Shown: positions 8,102 through 16,788 of the stretch, one piece after another
How positions within the stretch are numbered: position 1 is the stretch's first letter
Layout of the letters: the number at the start of each line of letters is the position of its first letter
NCBI RefSeq assembly: GCF_003448965.1
Contig: NZ_QRGC01000002.1
Location: 124,001-188,000 of the forward strand
Length of the DNA: 64,000 nucleotides
Direction of reading: 5' to 3'
DNA from: Oceanicella sp. SM1341
GTDB lineage: Bacteria; Pseudomonadota; Alphaproteobacteria; Rhodobacterales; Rhodobacteraceae
Made by a program: the position numbers and the translations under genes
Notes under the pieces: generated by a model
Database searches by the model: none
What the model saw: only the letters and a program-made list of their open reading frames with translations
What the model was told of the DNA's origin: nothing

Positions 8102-9385
8102 TCACTCGGCGCTCACCAGCGGCCCGGCCGTGGCCCGGCGGGTCGCGGCGCTGCGGGTGAGCCAGACGAGCGCGCCGAGGAACAGCACCTCGATCACGAT
8201 GAAGGCGACGAAGGCCGAGGTGAAGCTGCCGCCGCTGCGGTGGATGATCAGCCCCATCAGCGCGGGTGCGAGCGCGCTCGAGAGGATGCCGAAGATCTCG
8301 GCATAGCCCACCGCGGCCGGCGCCAGCGCGGCGGAGAATCGCTCGCTCATCAGCGCGAAGATCGCGCCGCCGCCGATCACCGCGAGCCCGCTCAGCCCCG
8401 CGAGGCCCAGCATGAAGCCGAAGCTCACCGGCATGTTCATGCTCACGGTGAAGCCGATGGCCACCAGCACCGCCAGCACCGCCGAGCCGATGATGATCGC
8501 GGTCTTGGACATCACGTCGGCCATCAGCCCGCCGACGATCAGGAACACCACCTGCGAGAGGCCCATCAGCGTGCCGATCAGCGGCGCGTCGGCCGGGGCC
8601 ATGCCCTGGGTGGTGATCCAGCCGGGGATGACCCAGGTGGCGGTGCCGGCGATGGCGAAGGTGCAGGCCGCGATGCCGAAGCCGCCGATGTAGAGCCAGG
8701 GGCTGCCGAAGACCGAGCGCAGCGGCACATGGGCGGGGTCGGCGGGGGCCTCGTCCTGCCAGCGGAAGCCGGGGAAGCCGATCTCTTCGGGGGAGTTGCG
8801 CGCCAGCAGCATGTCGAGCAGCGCGATGATCAGCGTGCCGGCCGCGAGCGCGCCGAAGAAGCAGCGCCAGCCCGAGGAGATGGTGAGCGGCACGCCGAGC
8901 GCGAAGACCAGCGTGATGGCGAGGCTGTAGGCCGCGAGGATGAGCCCCACCATGAAGCCGTGCCGGCGCAGCGGGAACCAGCCGAAGATCAGCTTCATGT
9001 TGCCCAGGAAGATCGCCGCGTCGAAGAAGCCGATGACGAGGCGCAGGGTGAGGAGCTGCATGTAATTCTGCACGAAGACCTGCAGCACCATGCCCAGGCC
9101 GGTGCCCAGCAGCCCGATCAGCAGCATGCGCCGCGCCGAGAGGCCCAGCGTGGCGAAGGACCACACCAGCATGCCCACGCCGTAGGACAGCGCGAAGATG
9201 CCCACGGCCGCGCCGGCCTGCTCCTCGTTCAGCCCGAGGTCGGGCGAGATGAAGGGCACCACGGCGGCGAGCCCGTACCAGTCGGCGGCGAGGAAGAGCT
9301 CGCAGGCGAGGGCGAGCAGCAGCATGCCCCATTGCCAGGAGCGGATGCGCTTGCGGTCGGGCTCGGCGAGAGTGTCCCATGTCAT
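8102..9385 (-). CDS. MFS transporter
   Basis: A 427-residue inner-membrane carrier with about twelve hydrophobic segments, of typical major facilitator length. The N-terminal WQWGMLLLALACELFLAADWYGLAAVVPFISPDLGLNEEQAG resembles anion:cation or aromatic-acid symporter members. The ATG at 9385 gives a short cytoplasmic lead before helix 1; a longer open frame reaches 9901 but runs through repeat DNA. It is last in a leftward series with a cupin, an alpha/beta hydrolase and a monooxygenase, so uptake of their substrate is a fair guess. Confidence 0.88.
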   Translation of the reverse strand: MTWDTLAEPDRKRIRSWQWGMLLLALACELFLAADWYGLAAVVPFISPDLGLNEEQAGAAVGIFALSYGVGMLVWSFATLGLSARRMLLIGLLGTGLGMVLQVFVQNYMQLLTLRLVIGFFDAAIFLGNMKLIFGWFPLRRHGFMVGLILAAYSLAITLVFALGVPLTISSGWRCFFGALAAGTLIIALLDMLLARNSPEEIGFPGFRWQDEAPADPAHVPLRSVFGSPWLYIGGFGIAACTFAIAGTATWVIPGWITTQGMAPADAPLIGTLMGLSQVVFLIVGGLMADVMSKTAIIIGSAVLAVLVAIGFTVSMNMPVSFGFMLGLAGLSGLAVIGGGAIFALMSERFSAALAPAAVGYAEIFGILSSALAPALMGLIIHRSGGSFTSAFVAFIVIEVLFLGALVWLTRSAATRRATAGPLVSAE

Positions 9386-9589
9386 GTCGGTGTTCCCTGT
9401 CGGAAAGGCGGGGGCCGCGTCTTGCGCGCGGGGTTTCCCGGGGTTGGGCCGTGCCGCCGCGGGCCCGGGCGGGCCACGGCACGGCCGGGCCCTCCGGGTG
9501 GGCGGCCCGGCAGGAAGCGCTGTCGCCCGGGGGCCGGGCCGCGGTGCGGGAGCATGCGCCGCCCGGAAGCGGGCGGCCGGGTATTCGGG

Positions 9590-9870
9590 GGTGCCATCCC
9601 TATCGGGCGGCGGGAGCGACGGTGCCGCTCGGGGCGGCCGGAAAGGCGGTGCCGCGCCGGGGGGCGGCCGGGAAGGCATTGCCGCCCGGAGGTGGCCGGA
9701 ATTTGCCACCCGGAGGTGACGGTCGGGCTCTCCGCCCGGGGGGCGGAGGGTCGGGCATTGCCGCCCGGGGGCGGGTCCGCATTGCCGCCCGGGGGTGGAG
9801 GAGGGTCGTCCCCGCGGGGGCGATCCGGTGTCAGGTACCGCCGCCCGGGGCGCGGGCGTGCCGTCCGGGC
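9590..9870. repeat. Degenerate tandem array of 24-30 bp GC-rich units
   Basis: The 540-bp gap between the MFS start (9385) and the cupin stop (9926) holds no gene. Most of it is an imperfect array of about eight units built around ATTGCCGCCCGGRGG; clear copies of GCATTGCCGCCCGGGGG occur near 9756 and 9779, with variants near 9673 and 9700. Each unit can form a small GCCGCCCGG-type hairpin. It lies between two genes of the same orientation and could uncouple their expression. Confidence 0.65.
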
Positions 9871-9925
9871 GCGCGGGAAGGCCGGCCGGGCCGCGGCGCA
9901 CCGGCGGGGGGCGCCGCGTGCGGGA

Positions 9926-10375
9926 TCAGGCGGCCGGGGGCGGCAGGAACTCGAGCTCGTGCTCGGAGGCGATGCGCACCACCTCGCCCGGCTCGGGCAC
10001 GTTGTTCATCTTGCGGAAGGCATCGAGCAGCTCGCGCGTGGGCGTGACCCAGAAGAAGCAGGTCACGTCGGCGCCCGAGCGGTTGAAGATGCCGTGCGGC
10101 ACGTTGCGCGGCAGGCGGGCGAGGCTTCCCGGCCCGGCCTTGAACTCCTCGCCGTCGAGCCAGAAGGTCAGCTCGCCGGTGAGCACGTAGACGAACTCCT
10201 CCTGGGTGAAGTGGATGTGCGGCGGCACGAAGGTGCCATCCGGGAAATGCGCGTGCCAGGACATGGAATCCTCGGAGACCTGCTTGAGCGTGTAGGTCTG
10301 GCCGAGGATGTTCCACACCTCGCCGTCATAGGCTTCCTCTGGGGCGGTGATGCCGGCTGGCATGGGGTTCATCAT
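9926..10375 (-). CDS. Cupin domain protein
   Basis: A 149-residue single-domain cupin. Motif 1 is visible as PPHIHFTQEEFVYVLTGELTFWLDGEE, with two His and a Glu able to bind metal, and motif 2 as LARLPRNVPHGIFNRSG. Such proteins are small dioxygenases, isomerases or ligand sensors, and the reaction cannot be told here. The start has GAGAGGA just upstream. It sits between an alpha/beta hydrolase and an MFS gene in the same leftward series. Confidence 0.85.
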   Translation of the reverse strand: MMNPMPAGITAPEEAYDGEVWNILGQTYTLKQVSEDSMSWHAHFPDGTFVPPHIHFTQEEFVYVLTGELTFWLDGEEFKAGPGSLARLPRNVPHGIFNRSGADVTCFFWVTPTRELLDAFRKMNNVPEPGEVVRIASEHELEFLPPPAA

Positions 10376-10450
10376 TCTATCCTCTCGGAAAAGTCGGTCA
10401 GTCGGGTGCCGGCACGGGGGCCGGCGGCAAAGGCGTGCCGCGTCGCGGGC

Positions 10451-10468
10451 CGGAGGGCAAGCCCTCCG
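10451..10468. terminator. Short perfect hairpin after the alpha/beta hydrolase gene
   Basis: CGGAGGGCAAGCCCTCCG has 8-bp arms and an AA loop. It is 26 bp past the stop codon of the leftward hydrolase gene and shares the GGAGGG style of the repeat hairpins elsewhere in the window. Confidence 0.5.
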
Positions 10469-10493
10469 CGTGGACGGGGCCGTGGGCGGGCCC

Positions 10494-11300
10494 TCAGCCG
10501 GCGGCGAGGAAATCGGCCACGCGGGTGGCGGTGTCGGGCCTTTCCTCGAACACCAGATGCCCGGCGCCGGGCACGAGCAGGGTCTGAGCGGCCGGCAGGC
10601 CCTCGGCCCAGGCCGGCGCCTGGGCGGCGGGGATCATCCGGTCCTCCGCGCCCCAGACGAGCAGGAGCGGCATGGTGAGCCGGTGGCGCCAGCGCGCCAG
10701 CCGGGCCGAGCCGCCCGGCGCCGCGGCGAGCAGCCGGCCGAGGGCACCCATCTCCCGCCCGAGCTGCGCGCCGAAGGCGGGGTCCGGCCCGTCGGGGAAG
10801 TAGCGCAGCGCCACGGCGGGGTCATGCGCGAGGTAGCCCGGCACCTCGTCGGGCCCCACGCCGGAGAGATCGGCCGGGGCCGCGCCCGGCACGGCCAGCC
10901 CGCCCGGCGCGGCCAGCACCAGCGCGCGGATGCGCGCCGGCTGGCGCAGCGCGATCTCCGCCGCCATCCAGCCGCCCACCGAGAAGCCCGCCAGCGCCAG
11001 CGCGCCCAGCTCCAGCGTGTCGAAGAAGGCGAGGTAGTGCAGCACGTAATCCTCGATGGCCACGGCGGCCGGATCATCCGCGCTTTCGCCGAAGCCGGGG
11101 TGATGGGGCAGGATCACCCGGTGGCTGCCGGTCCAGGCCCGGGCCATCTCGAAGCCGGTGAAGGTGCCGGTGCCGTGCAGGAACACCAGCGGCGGCCCGT
11201 CGCCCGCCTCGTACCACACGGTCTCCACGCCGCCGATGCGGCGGGTGCGGCGCGCGAAGCCTTCGAGCCCGGGCAGGGCGGGGGTGGCAAGGTCTGTCAT
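10494..11300 (-). CDS. Alpha/beta hydrolase
   Basis: A 268-residue alpha/beta-fold hydrolase. The oxyanion strand is FLHGTGTF, the nucleophile elbow is GFSVGG (Ser near residue 109), the acid is in GAEDRMIP and the His in PGAGHLVFEE, so the catalytic triad is complete. Esterase, lactonase or carbon-carbon hydrolase activity on ring-cleavage products are all possible. GAGGAG precedes the start. It follows the flavin monooxygenase gene by 31 bp and is probably in the same transcript, which favours a role in degrading an aromatic or heterocyclic compound. Confidence 0.87.
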   Translation of the reverse strand: MTDLATPALPGLEGFARRTRRIGGVETVWYEAGDGPPLVFLHGTGTFTGFEMARAWTGSHRVILPHHPGFGESADDPAAVAIEDYVLHYLAFFDTLELGALALAGFSVGGWMAAEIALRQPARIRALVLAAPGGLAVPGAAPADLSGVGPDEVPGYLAHDPAVALRYFPDGPDPAFGAQLGREMGALGRLLAAAPGGSARLARWRHRLTMPLLLVWGAEDRMIPAAQAPAWAEGLPAAQTLLVPGAGHLVFEERPDTATRVADFLAAG

Positions 11301-11331
11301 CGTCGGGCTCCTCGGAGGCGTGAGGGAGGGG

Positions 11332-12555
11332 TCAGCCGGCGATGCCGAACACGGTCCAGGGCGCCTCGGGCGGGGCGATGCCCAGCAGGCCGCGGCCGCA
11401 TTCCTCCACCATCTGGTCGGCCATCAGGATGTGCTGGGTGCCGGCGTGGATGTCGCGCCAGGTGCGCTGCATCACCGTGTTGCGCAGGGCGGCACCCCGG
11501 CCCTGGCGATAGGCGAAGGTGCCGGTCTCGGAGGCCACGTCATGGATGTGGCGCAGGGCGAGCTTGACCAGGGTGAGCTGCTCCTGGGAATGCGGCTCGC
11601 CCTTCGCATAGGTGGCCGAGATGTCCTCCCATGCCTCGTGGGCGAGGGCGGCGGCGGCGCGGAACTTCGCCTCCGCCTGGGCGAACTGGAAGCGGAAGGA
11701 GGCGCTGTCGGAGGATTTGCCGAAGGCGTCCACCCGGTTCACGATCACCTTCTTCAGCTCGTCGAGCATGCGCCGGCCCACGCCGATGGCCCAGCCGGTA
11801 TGCGCCCAGGCCGAGTAGCCCGCGAGCCCCAGCGCCCCCTGCGCCGCCCCGCGCACCGGCGCGCCGATGTCGAAGTCATAGGCCATGTGGGCGGGCAGGA
11901 AGAGCTCCTCCATGCCGTCGAGCACGTAGTCGTAGGAGCCGGTGGCCTTGAGCCCCAGCACGTCCCAGTTGCCCAGCAGCTTGATGGTGCTTCGCGGGTG
12001 GTGGCACACGATGATCTTCGGCGCGCCGTTCTCGCCGAACTGCATGTTGCCTTCCTGGTCGGTCACGAAGCAGCCCGAGTGCACCCATTCGGCGTGATGG
12101 ATGCCCGAGCCGTAGGACCAGTTGCCCTTGATCATCCAGCCGCCCTCCACGGGCCGGGCATAGCCGCGCGGCACGCCGTTTCCGGAGATGGTGATGTCGG
12201 GGCCGTTGGCGAACACCGTGTCGATGCCCTCCTGCGCGATGTAGATCGCCATGGTGGCGCCTTCCATGTTGCCGCCCATCACGCACCAGGCGGCGGAGCC
12301 GTGCGCATAGGCGAGGCGCTCGGTGATGCGCATCGCGTCGATGGGCAGCAGCTCGGCGCCGCCCACCTCCTTCGGGAACAGCATGGTGTAGAGGCCGGCG
12401 GCGCGCATCGCGGCCACCACGTCGTCGGTGAGATGGCCCTGGGCCTCGGCCGCCTCGGCGCGGGCCTCCACCAGCGGCAGGATCTCGTCGAGCCGCGCGT
12501 GGTAGGCGGCGGGGGAGAGCGGGTCGGCCTCGGGGGCGGAGAACATGGTGGTCAT
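11332..12555 (-). CDS. Acyl-CoA dehydrogenase-fold flavin monooxygenase (group D type)
   Basis: A 407-residue protein with the acyl-CoA dehydrogenase fold but the sequence style of two-component FMNH2-dependent hydroxylases (HsaA, p-hydroxyphenylacetate hydroxylase C2). The N-terminal helical part has LTDDVVAAMRAAGLYTMLFPKEVGGAEL, the middle has NGVPRGYARPVEGGWMIKGNWSYGSG, and the C-terminus has RGAALRNTVMQRTWRDIHAGTQH. The ATG at 12555 is preceded by GAGGA. Such enzymes need a separate flavin reductase; none is adjacent, though two are elsewhere in the window. It starts the leftward series and faces a LuxR-type regulator. Confidence 0.85.
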   Translation of the reverse strand: MTTMFSAPEADPLSPAAYHARLDEILPLVEARAEAAEAQGHLTDDVVAAMRAAGLYTMLFPKEVGGAELLPIDAMRITERLAYAHGSAAWCVMGGNMEGATMAIYIAQEGIDTVFANGPDITISGNGVPRGYARPVEGGWMIKGNWSYGSGIHHAEWVHSGCFVTDQEGNMQFGENGAPKIIVCHHPRSTIKLLGNWDVLGLKATGSYDYVLDGMEELFLPAHMAYDFDIGAPVRGAAQGALGLAGYSAWAHTGWAIGVGRRMLDELKKVIVNRVDAFGKSSDSASFRFQFAQAEAKFRAAAALAHEAWEDISATYAKGEPHSQEQLTLVKLALRHIHDVASETGTFAYRQGRGAALRNTVMQRTWRDIHAGTQHILMADQMVEECGRGLLGIAPPEAPWTVFGIAG

Positions 12556-12698
12556 GGCGGGGTCCTCGGTCTGTCTGGGCCGCGGGCGAAAGGGCGGCAT
12601 CGCCCTCGCGCCTGCCGCATGGATGGGCAGAAGGGCGCGCCGCGGTGCCGTGTTGCGGTGCGCCATTGCCCTGCATGCTTCCCAAGGCGGCAATTTCC

Positions 12699-12726
12699 GG
12701 CAATCCCCGCGGATGGGGGGATTGCC
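12699..12726. promoter_or_regulatory. Inverted repeat overlapping the regulator promoter
   Basis: GGCAATCCCC and its exact complement GGGGATTGCC are separated by 8 bp. The right arm covers the -35 element of the promoter for the LuxR-type gene, in the 340-bp gap (12556-12895) between two divergent units. A direct GGCAATTTCC variant stands just left of it. Autoregulation by the downstream regulator is plausible. Confidence 0.6.
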
Positions 12727-12750
12727 AAGCGGCGATTTGTGACGAATAAT
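12722..12750 (+). promoter_or_regulatory. Promoter for the LuxR-type regulator
   Basis: TTGCCA, 17 bp, then AATAAT: near-consensus -35 and -10 boxes in the most AT-rich part of the gap. The untranslated leader would be about 140 nt. Confidence 0.6.
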
Positions 12751-12895
12751 TTTCGAAAATGCGGTCTGTCCCGAGGCCGCTGGTCCCGCTGCCCGACATC
12801 GCCGCGCCGCCTGCCTGCGCGGGCGCGGTGGTGGCCTGCCGCCGGCCCTGCCCCGGGAACCGGCCCGGAAGCTGGCCTTTGCAGGGGGTATGGCG

Positions 12896-13663
12896 ATGAT
12901 CACCAGCGAAGTCATCGACGCCGGTGCGCAAACCGTGCTGGCGCACGGGGCGCTGAGCGTGGCGGCGGCGCGCACGCCGCGCGGCCTGGGCGATGCGGTG
13001 CTGGAGGCGCTGGGCGGCGCGGCCTGCCCGCTGGCGCTGGGCCTCTACCTCGACGCGCCGGCGCGCAAGCCGCTGATCTACTCCGCCCGCGCGCCGGAGC
13101 GCTTCCTGCTGGAATACGATGCCGAGCTGAGCGCCGACGACCCACTGATCTCCTCGATGCGCGAGACGCCCCGGGTGGTGGACGGCCGCACCCTGCTGGG
13201 CGACGGGCACTGGCGGCGCAGCCCGATCCGCGACCACCTGCGCCGCTGGGGCTTCAGCCAGTCGCTCTGCGGCCCGCTCTGCGTGGGCGACCGGCTGATC
13301 GGCGTGCTCTATGCCGCCTCGCACGAGCGCCGGGTGTGCCAGGCGGAGCTGGCGGAGCGGGTGGGGCTGGTGTGCCGGGCGGGGTCCATCGCCCTCACCG
13401 TGATGGCCGAGACCGGCCGGCTGGAGGAGGCGCCGCCGGCGCTCTCGGCCGAGGCGCTGGGCCTGCCGCCGCGCTCGGCCGAGGTGGCGGTGCGGCTCTG
13501 CGAAGGCGGCTCGAACAAGCAGATCGCCCGCGACATGCGCATTTCCGAACACACGGTGAAGGAGCACGTGGCCAATCTCTGCCGCCGGTTCGGCGCGCGC
13601 AACCGCACCGAGCTGGTGGGCTGCCTGATGCGCCGCGGCCGCGAGCCGATGGCGCAGGCCTGA
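12896..13663 (+). CDS. LuxR/GerE-type transcriptional regulator
   Basis: A 255-residue protein with an N-terminal ligand-sensing region (about residues 15-165, resembling GAF or autoinducer-binding folds) and a C-terminal GerE helix-turn-helix (LPPRSAEVAVRLCEGGSNKQIARDMRISEHTVKEHV, about residues 190-240). The ATG at 12896 is preferred over that at 12890 because AGGGGG then stands 7-8 bases away instead of one. No LuxI-type synthase is in the window. It faces the monooxygenase-hydrolase-cupin-MFS series and is the likely regulator of that series; the effector is unknown. Confidence 0.85.
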   Translation: MITSEVIDAGAQTVLAHGALSVAAARTPRGLGDAVLEALGGAACPLALGLYLDAPARKPLIYSARAPERFLLEYDAELSADDPLISSMRETPRVVDGRTLLGDGHWRRSPIRDHLRRWGFSQSLCGPLCVGDRLIGVLYAASHERRVCQAELAERVGLVCRAGSIALTVMAETGRLEEAPPALSAEALGLPPRSAEVAVRLCEGGSNKQIARDMRISEHTVKEHVANLCRRFGARNRTELVGCLMRRGREPMAQA

Positions 13664-13734
13664 GGCGGGGGCGCCCCGCTGCCGCCCCCCCCCCCCGCCT
13701 CCCCGCTGGCGTCGGGCCTGCCTGCAACCGCGGC

Positions 13735-15447
13735 TCAGCTCTCCTCGCGCGGCGGGGGCACGAGGAAGTCGAAGTCGCAGCCCTCCTCCGCCTGTGTCAC
13801 CGACCGGGCGTAGAGCGCGCGGTAGCCGCGCTCGGGCGGGGCAGGCGGCGTGAAGCCCTGCAGGCGGCGGGCCACCTCCGCCTCGGGCACCAGCAGGTCG
13901 ATGCGCTTCTGCGCCACCGAGAGGCGGATGCGGTCGCCGTTGCGCACCGCGGCGAGCGGGCCGCCCACCCCGGCCTCGGGCGAGATGTGCAGCACGATGG
14001 TGCCGAAGGCGGTGCCGGACATCCGGGCGTCGGAGATCCGCACCATGTCCTTCACCCCCTGCCGCGCCAGCTTGCGCGGGATGGGCAGGTAGCCCGCCTC
14101 CGGCATGCCGGTGGCCACGGGGCCGGCGTTCTTCAGCACCAGGATGTCCTCGGCCGTCACGTCCAGCTCCGGGTCGTCGATGCGGGTGGCGAGGTCTTCC
14201 AGCCCCTCGAACACAACGGCGCGGCCCTCGGTCTCGAACAGCTCCGGCGTGGCGGCGGCGCGCTTGAAGATGGCGCCGTCGGGCGCCAGCGAGCCGCCGA
14301 GCGCGATCAGCCCGCCCACCGGCGACACCGGGTCATCCGCCGGGCGGATGCAGGTACGGTCGACCCAGCGCGGCGGCGTGGCCAGCAGCTCGCCCAGCGA
14401 GCGGCCCTCCACGGTGAGCGTGTCGAGATGCAGCAGGTGGCGCAGCTCGTGCAGCACCGCCACGATGCCGCCGGCGGCGTGCAGGTCTTCCATGTAGCCC
14501 TCGCCCACGGGCTTGAGGTTCACGATGGTGGGGGTCTCGTCGGAGATCTCGTTGAGGCGCTGCTGGCTGACGCGGATGCCGGCGCGCGCGGCCACCGCGG
14601 TGAGGTGGATGATCGCGTTGGTGGAGCCACCGAGCGCCATCAGCCCGCGGAAGGCGTTCTCCACCGATTTCCGGGTGACGACCTGCGCCGGCGCGATCGG
14701 GCGGCCGATGAGCCCCACCGCGATCTCGCCGCAGCGCTCCGCCATCGCGAGCCGCGCCGAATCCACCGCCGGGATGGCGGCCGAGCCCGCCGGCGCCACG
14801 CCGAGGATCTCGGCGATGGCGGCCATGGTGGAGGCGGTGCCCATCACCGCGCAGGTGCCGGTGGTGGCGGAGAGCCGGGTCTCGACCTCGGCGATCTCCT
14901 CCGCGTCCACCCGCCCGGCGCGGAATTCTCCCCAGAAGCGCCGGCAGTCGGTGCAGGCGCCCAGGCGCTCGCCCCGGTGCCGCGCCGTGGTCATCGGCCC
15001 GGTGACCAGCTGCACGAAGGGCCGCCCGGCCGAGACCGCGCCCATGAGCTGCGCCGGCACGGTCTTGTCGCAGCCGCCGATCAGCACCACGGCGTCCATC
15101 GGCTGGGCGCGGATCATCTCCTCCGTGTCCATGGCCATGAGGTTGCGGAACATCATCGAGGTGGGGCTGAGGTTCACCTCGCCCAGCGAGATGGTGGGGA
15201 AGGGCAGGGGCAGGGCCCCCGCCGCCAGCACCCCGCGCGACACCGCGTCGACCAGCTCGGGCATGTGGCGGTGGCAGTTGTTGAAGCCCGAGGGGGTCAT
15301 CGCGATGCCGACGATGGGCTTCTCCAGCATGCTCTCCGAGATGCCGGTGGAGCGGGCGAAGCCGCGGCGCAGGAAGCGCGAGAACTCCGTGTCGCCGTAA
15401 TTGGTGAGGCCGATGTCGTAGCCGTGCCGGCGGGGGCTGTCTGTCAT
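13735..15447 (-). CDS. IlvD/Edd family dehydratase (sugar-acid or dihydroxy-acid type)
   Basis: A 570-residue iron-sulfur dehydratase. The cluster cysteines are visible at about C58 (GFNNCHRH), C126 (GGCDKTVPA) and C199 (TTGTCAVMGTAST), and the ACTDC segment and SDARMSGTAFGT near the C-terminus fit the family. Length and the TNYGDTEFSRFLRRGF start resemble arabonate/xylonate dehydratase relatives more than biosynthetic IlvD. It removes water from 2,3-dihydroxy acids to give 2-keto acids. The ATG at 15447 has AGGAG upstream. It stands alone between convergent LuxR and divergent Rieske genes. Confidence 0.87.
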   Translation of the reverse strand: MTDSPRRHGYDIGLTNYGDTEFSRFLRRGFARSTGISESMLEKPIVGIAMTPSGFNNCHRHMPELVDAVSRGVLAAGALPLPFPTISLGEVNLSPTSMMFRNLMAMDTEEMIRAQPMDAVVLIGGCDKTVPAQLMGAVSAGRPFVQLVTGPMTTARHRGERLGACTDCRRFWGEFRAGRVDAEEIAEVETRLSATTGTCAVMGTASTMAAIAEILGVAPAGSAAIPAVDSARLAMAERCGEIAVGLIGRPIAPAQVVTRKSVENAFRGLMALGGSTNAIIHLTAVAARAGIRVSQQRLNEISDETPTIVNLKPVGEGYMEDLHAAGGIVAVLHELRHLLHLDTLTVEGRSLGELLATPPRWVDRTCIRPADDPVSPVGGLIALGGSLAPDGAIFKRAAATPELFETEGRAVVFEGLEDLATRIDDPELDVTAEDILVLKNAGPVATGMPEAGYLPIPRKLARQGVKDMVRISDARMSGTAFGTIVLHISPEAGVGGPLAAVRNGDRIRLSVAQKRIDLLVPEAEVARRLQGFTPPAPPERGYRALYARSVTQAEEGCDFDFLVPPPREES

Positions 15448-15604
15448 GGGGGTCTCCTTCGCGAGCCGCAACTATCGGCAGGCGGGCGCGCATCCTCCAA
15501 GCGCTTTCGCGCGGGGCGCGGGAAACTTCGCGTGAGGGCCGGCGCGCTTGACGGGGCCTGCCGCTTGCTCTTCTGTGAGCTCAGGTGAAAGGAGGAGCCG
15601 TCCC

Positions 15605-16606
15605 GTGCAGAACCTCAACCCCATCAACTACATATCCCCCGAGATCCACGCCCAGGACGTGGCGCGCATCTTCTCGGCGAGCTGGCAGCTCATCGGCGCG
15701 GCCGAGCGGCTGGCCCAGCGGGGCGACTACATCGCCACCGAGATCGCCGGCAACAAGGTGTTCGTGGTGAGGACCCGCAGCGGCCTGCGCGCCTTCCGCA
15801 ACGTGTGCCGCCACCGCGGCGCGCGGCTGCTGCCCGAGGGCTCGGGGCGCTGCTCCACCATCCGCTGCCCCTATCACCAGTGGGTCTGGGGCGAGGACGG
15901 CTCGCTGCTCAACGTGCCCTGGTGGGGCGATGACGCCGATTTCCGCATGGAGGACTGGGCGCTGGAGGAGATCTCGCTGCACGTGTGGCGCGGGCTGCTC
16001 TTCGTGGCGCTCGCCCCCTCCGGCCCCTTCGAGGCCCAGCTCGGCGCCCTGGCGGATGAGATCGCCGACGAGCCCGTCGAGAGCTATCGCTGGATGCGCG
16101 AGGAGCGGCTGGTGTTCGACGCGAACTGGAAGCTCTACACCGACAATTTCGTCGAGGGCTACCACATCCCCGGCATCCACCCCGAGTTCCACCGCGCCAT
16201 CGAGTTCGAGAGGTTCGAGACCGTGGCGCTGGAGGGGATGGTGCGCATGTCCGCCCCGCCGCGCCCCGGGCTGTTCTACCGCGGCAAGTGGATGTGGATG
16301 TGGCCGAACTGGACGCTGTCGCTGTTTGCCGGCGGCATCAACACCTCGCGCATCAACCCCATCGACCACCGGCGCACCGAGCTGATCTACAATTTCTACT
16401 TCGAGGACACCTCGGAGGAGGGGGCGGCCGCGCGCGACAAGATCGTCGAGGACAATCTCGCCGTGGTGCGCGAGGATTTCGAGGTCTGCCTCGAGACCCA
16501 GAAGAACTACGAGAGCGGCGGCTACCGCGCCGGCCCGCTCTCGCCGCGCCACGAACAGGGCGTGGCCTATTTCCAGGAACTGCTGCGGGGCGTGGGGGCG
16601 CAATAG
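15605..16606 (+). CDS. Rieske non-heme iron oxygenase, catalytic subunit
   Basis: A 333-residue oxygenase. The Rieske cluster is bound by C68-x-H70 and C88-x-x-H91 (NVCRHRGARLL and IRCPYHQW). The mononuclear iron site is in TDNFVEGYHIPGIHPEFH, with His near 187 and 192. It is shorter than ring-hydroxylating dioxygenases and closer to choline or carnitine monooxygenase types. The GTG at 15605 is chosen because AGGAGGA stands eight bases upstream. The reductase partner is not adjacent. It is monocistronic, bounded by the terminator at 16648. Confidence 0.9.
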   Translation: MQNLNPINYISPEIHAQDVARIFSASWQLIGAAERLAQRGDYIATEIAGNKVFVVRTRSGLRAFRNVCRHRGARLLPEGSGRCSTIRCPYHQWVWGEDGSLLNVPWWGDDADFRMEDWALEEISLHVWRGLLFVALAPSGPFEAQLGALADEIADEPVESYRWMREERLVFDANWKLYTDNFVEGYHIPGIHPEFHRAIEFERFETVALEGMVRMSAPPRPGLFYRGKWMWMWPNWTLSLFAGGINTSRINPIDHRRTELIYNFYFEDTSEEGAAARDKIVEDNLAVVREDFEVCLETQKNYESGGYRAGPLSPRHEQGVAYFQELLRGVGAQ

Positions 16607-16647
16607 CCCACCCGCGACCTCGCCCGGCCCCTTCCCCGCTCTTCACC

Positions 16648-16679
16648 GCCCCCCGTCGCCCCGCGCCGGGGGGCTTTTT
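16648..16679 (+). terminator. Rho-independent terminator after the Rieske gene
   Basis: GCCCCCC pairs with GGGGGGC over a 13-nt loop, with an inner GCCCC/GGGGC alternative, and is followed at once by five T. Confidence 0.8.
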
Positions 16680-16788
16680 CATTGCGGGCGGAAGCGGCAT
16701 TCGCCGCCGCGCACTGTCCAAGATTTCAGCATGTGACACTTTGCGCGCAGTTTTCGGGCTGGCAGGCGCCCCGACGCGTCACTAGCGA

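Noticed and set aside
7529-10678. An open frame of about 1,050 codons on the + strand over the CoA-transferase end, MFS and cupin genes
   Set aside because: Low-complexity translation, no ribosome site, and it runs through a repeat array; the recognised genes lie in other frames.
13735-15447. Biosynthetic dihydroxy-acid dehydratase IlvD
   Set aside because: Start region and context resemble sugar-acid dehydratases, and no other branched-chain biosynthesis gene is near.
11158-15588. A very long open frame on the + strand (about 1,470 codons) across the hydrolase, monooxygenase, LuxR and IlvD genes
   Set aside because: It is the antisense or other-frame shadow of well-recognised genes in GC-rich DNA; its translation is rich in His, Gly and Arg with no domain.
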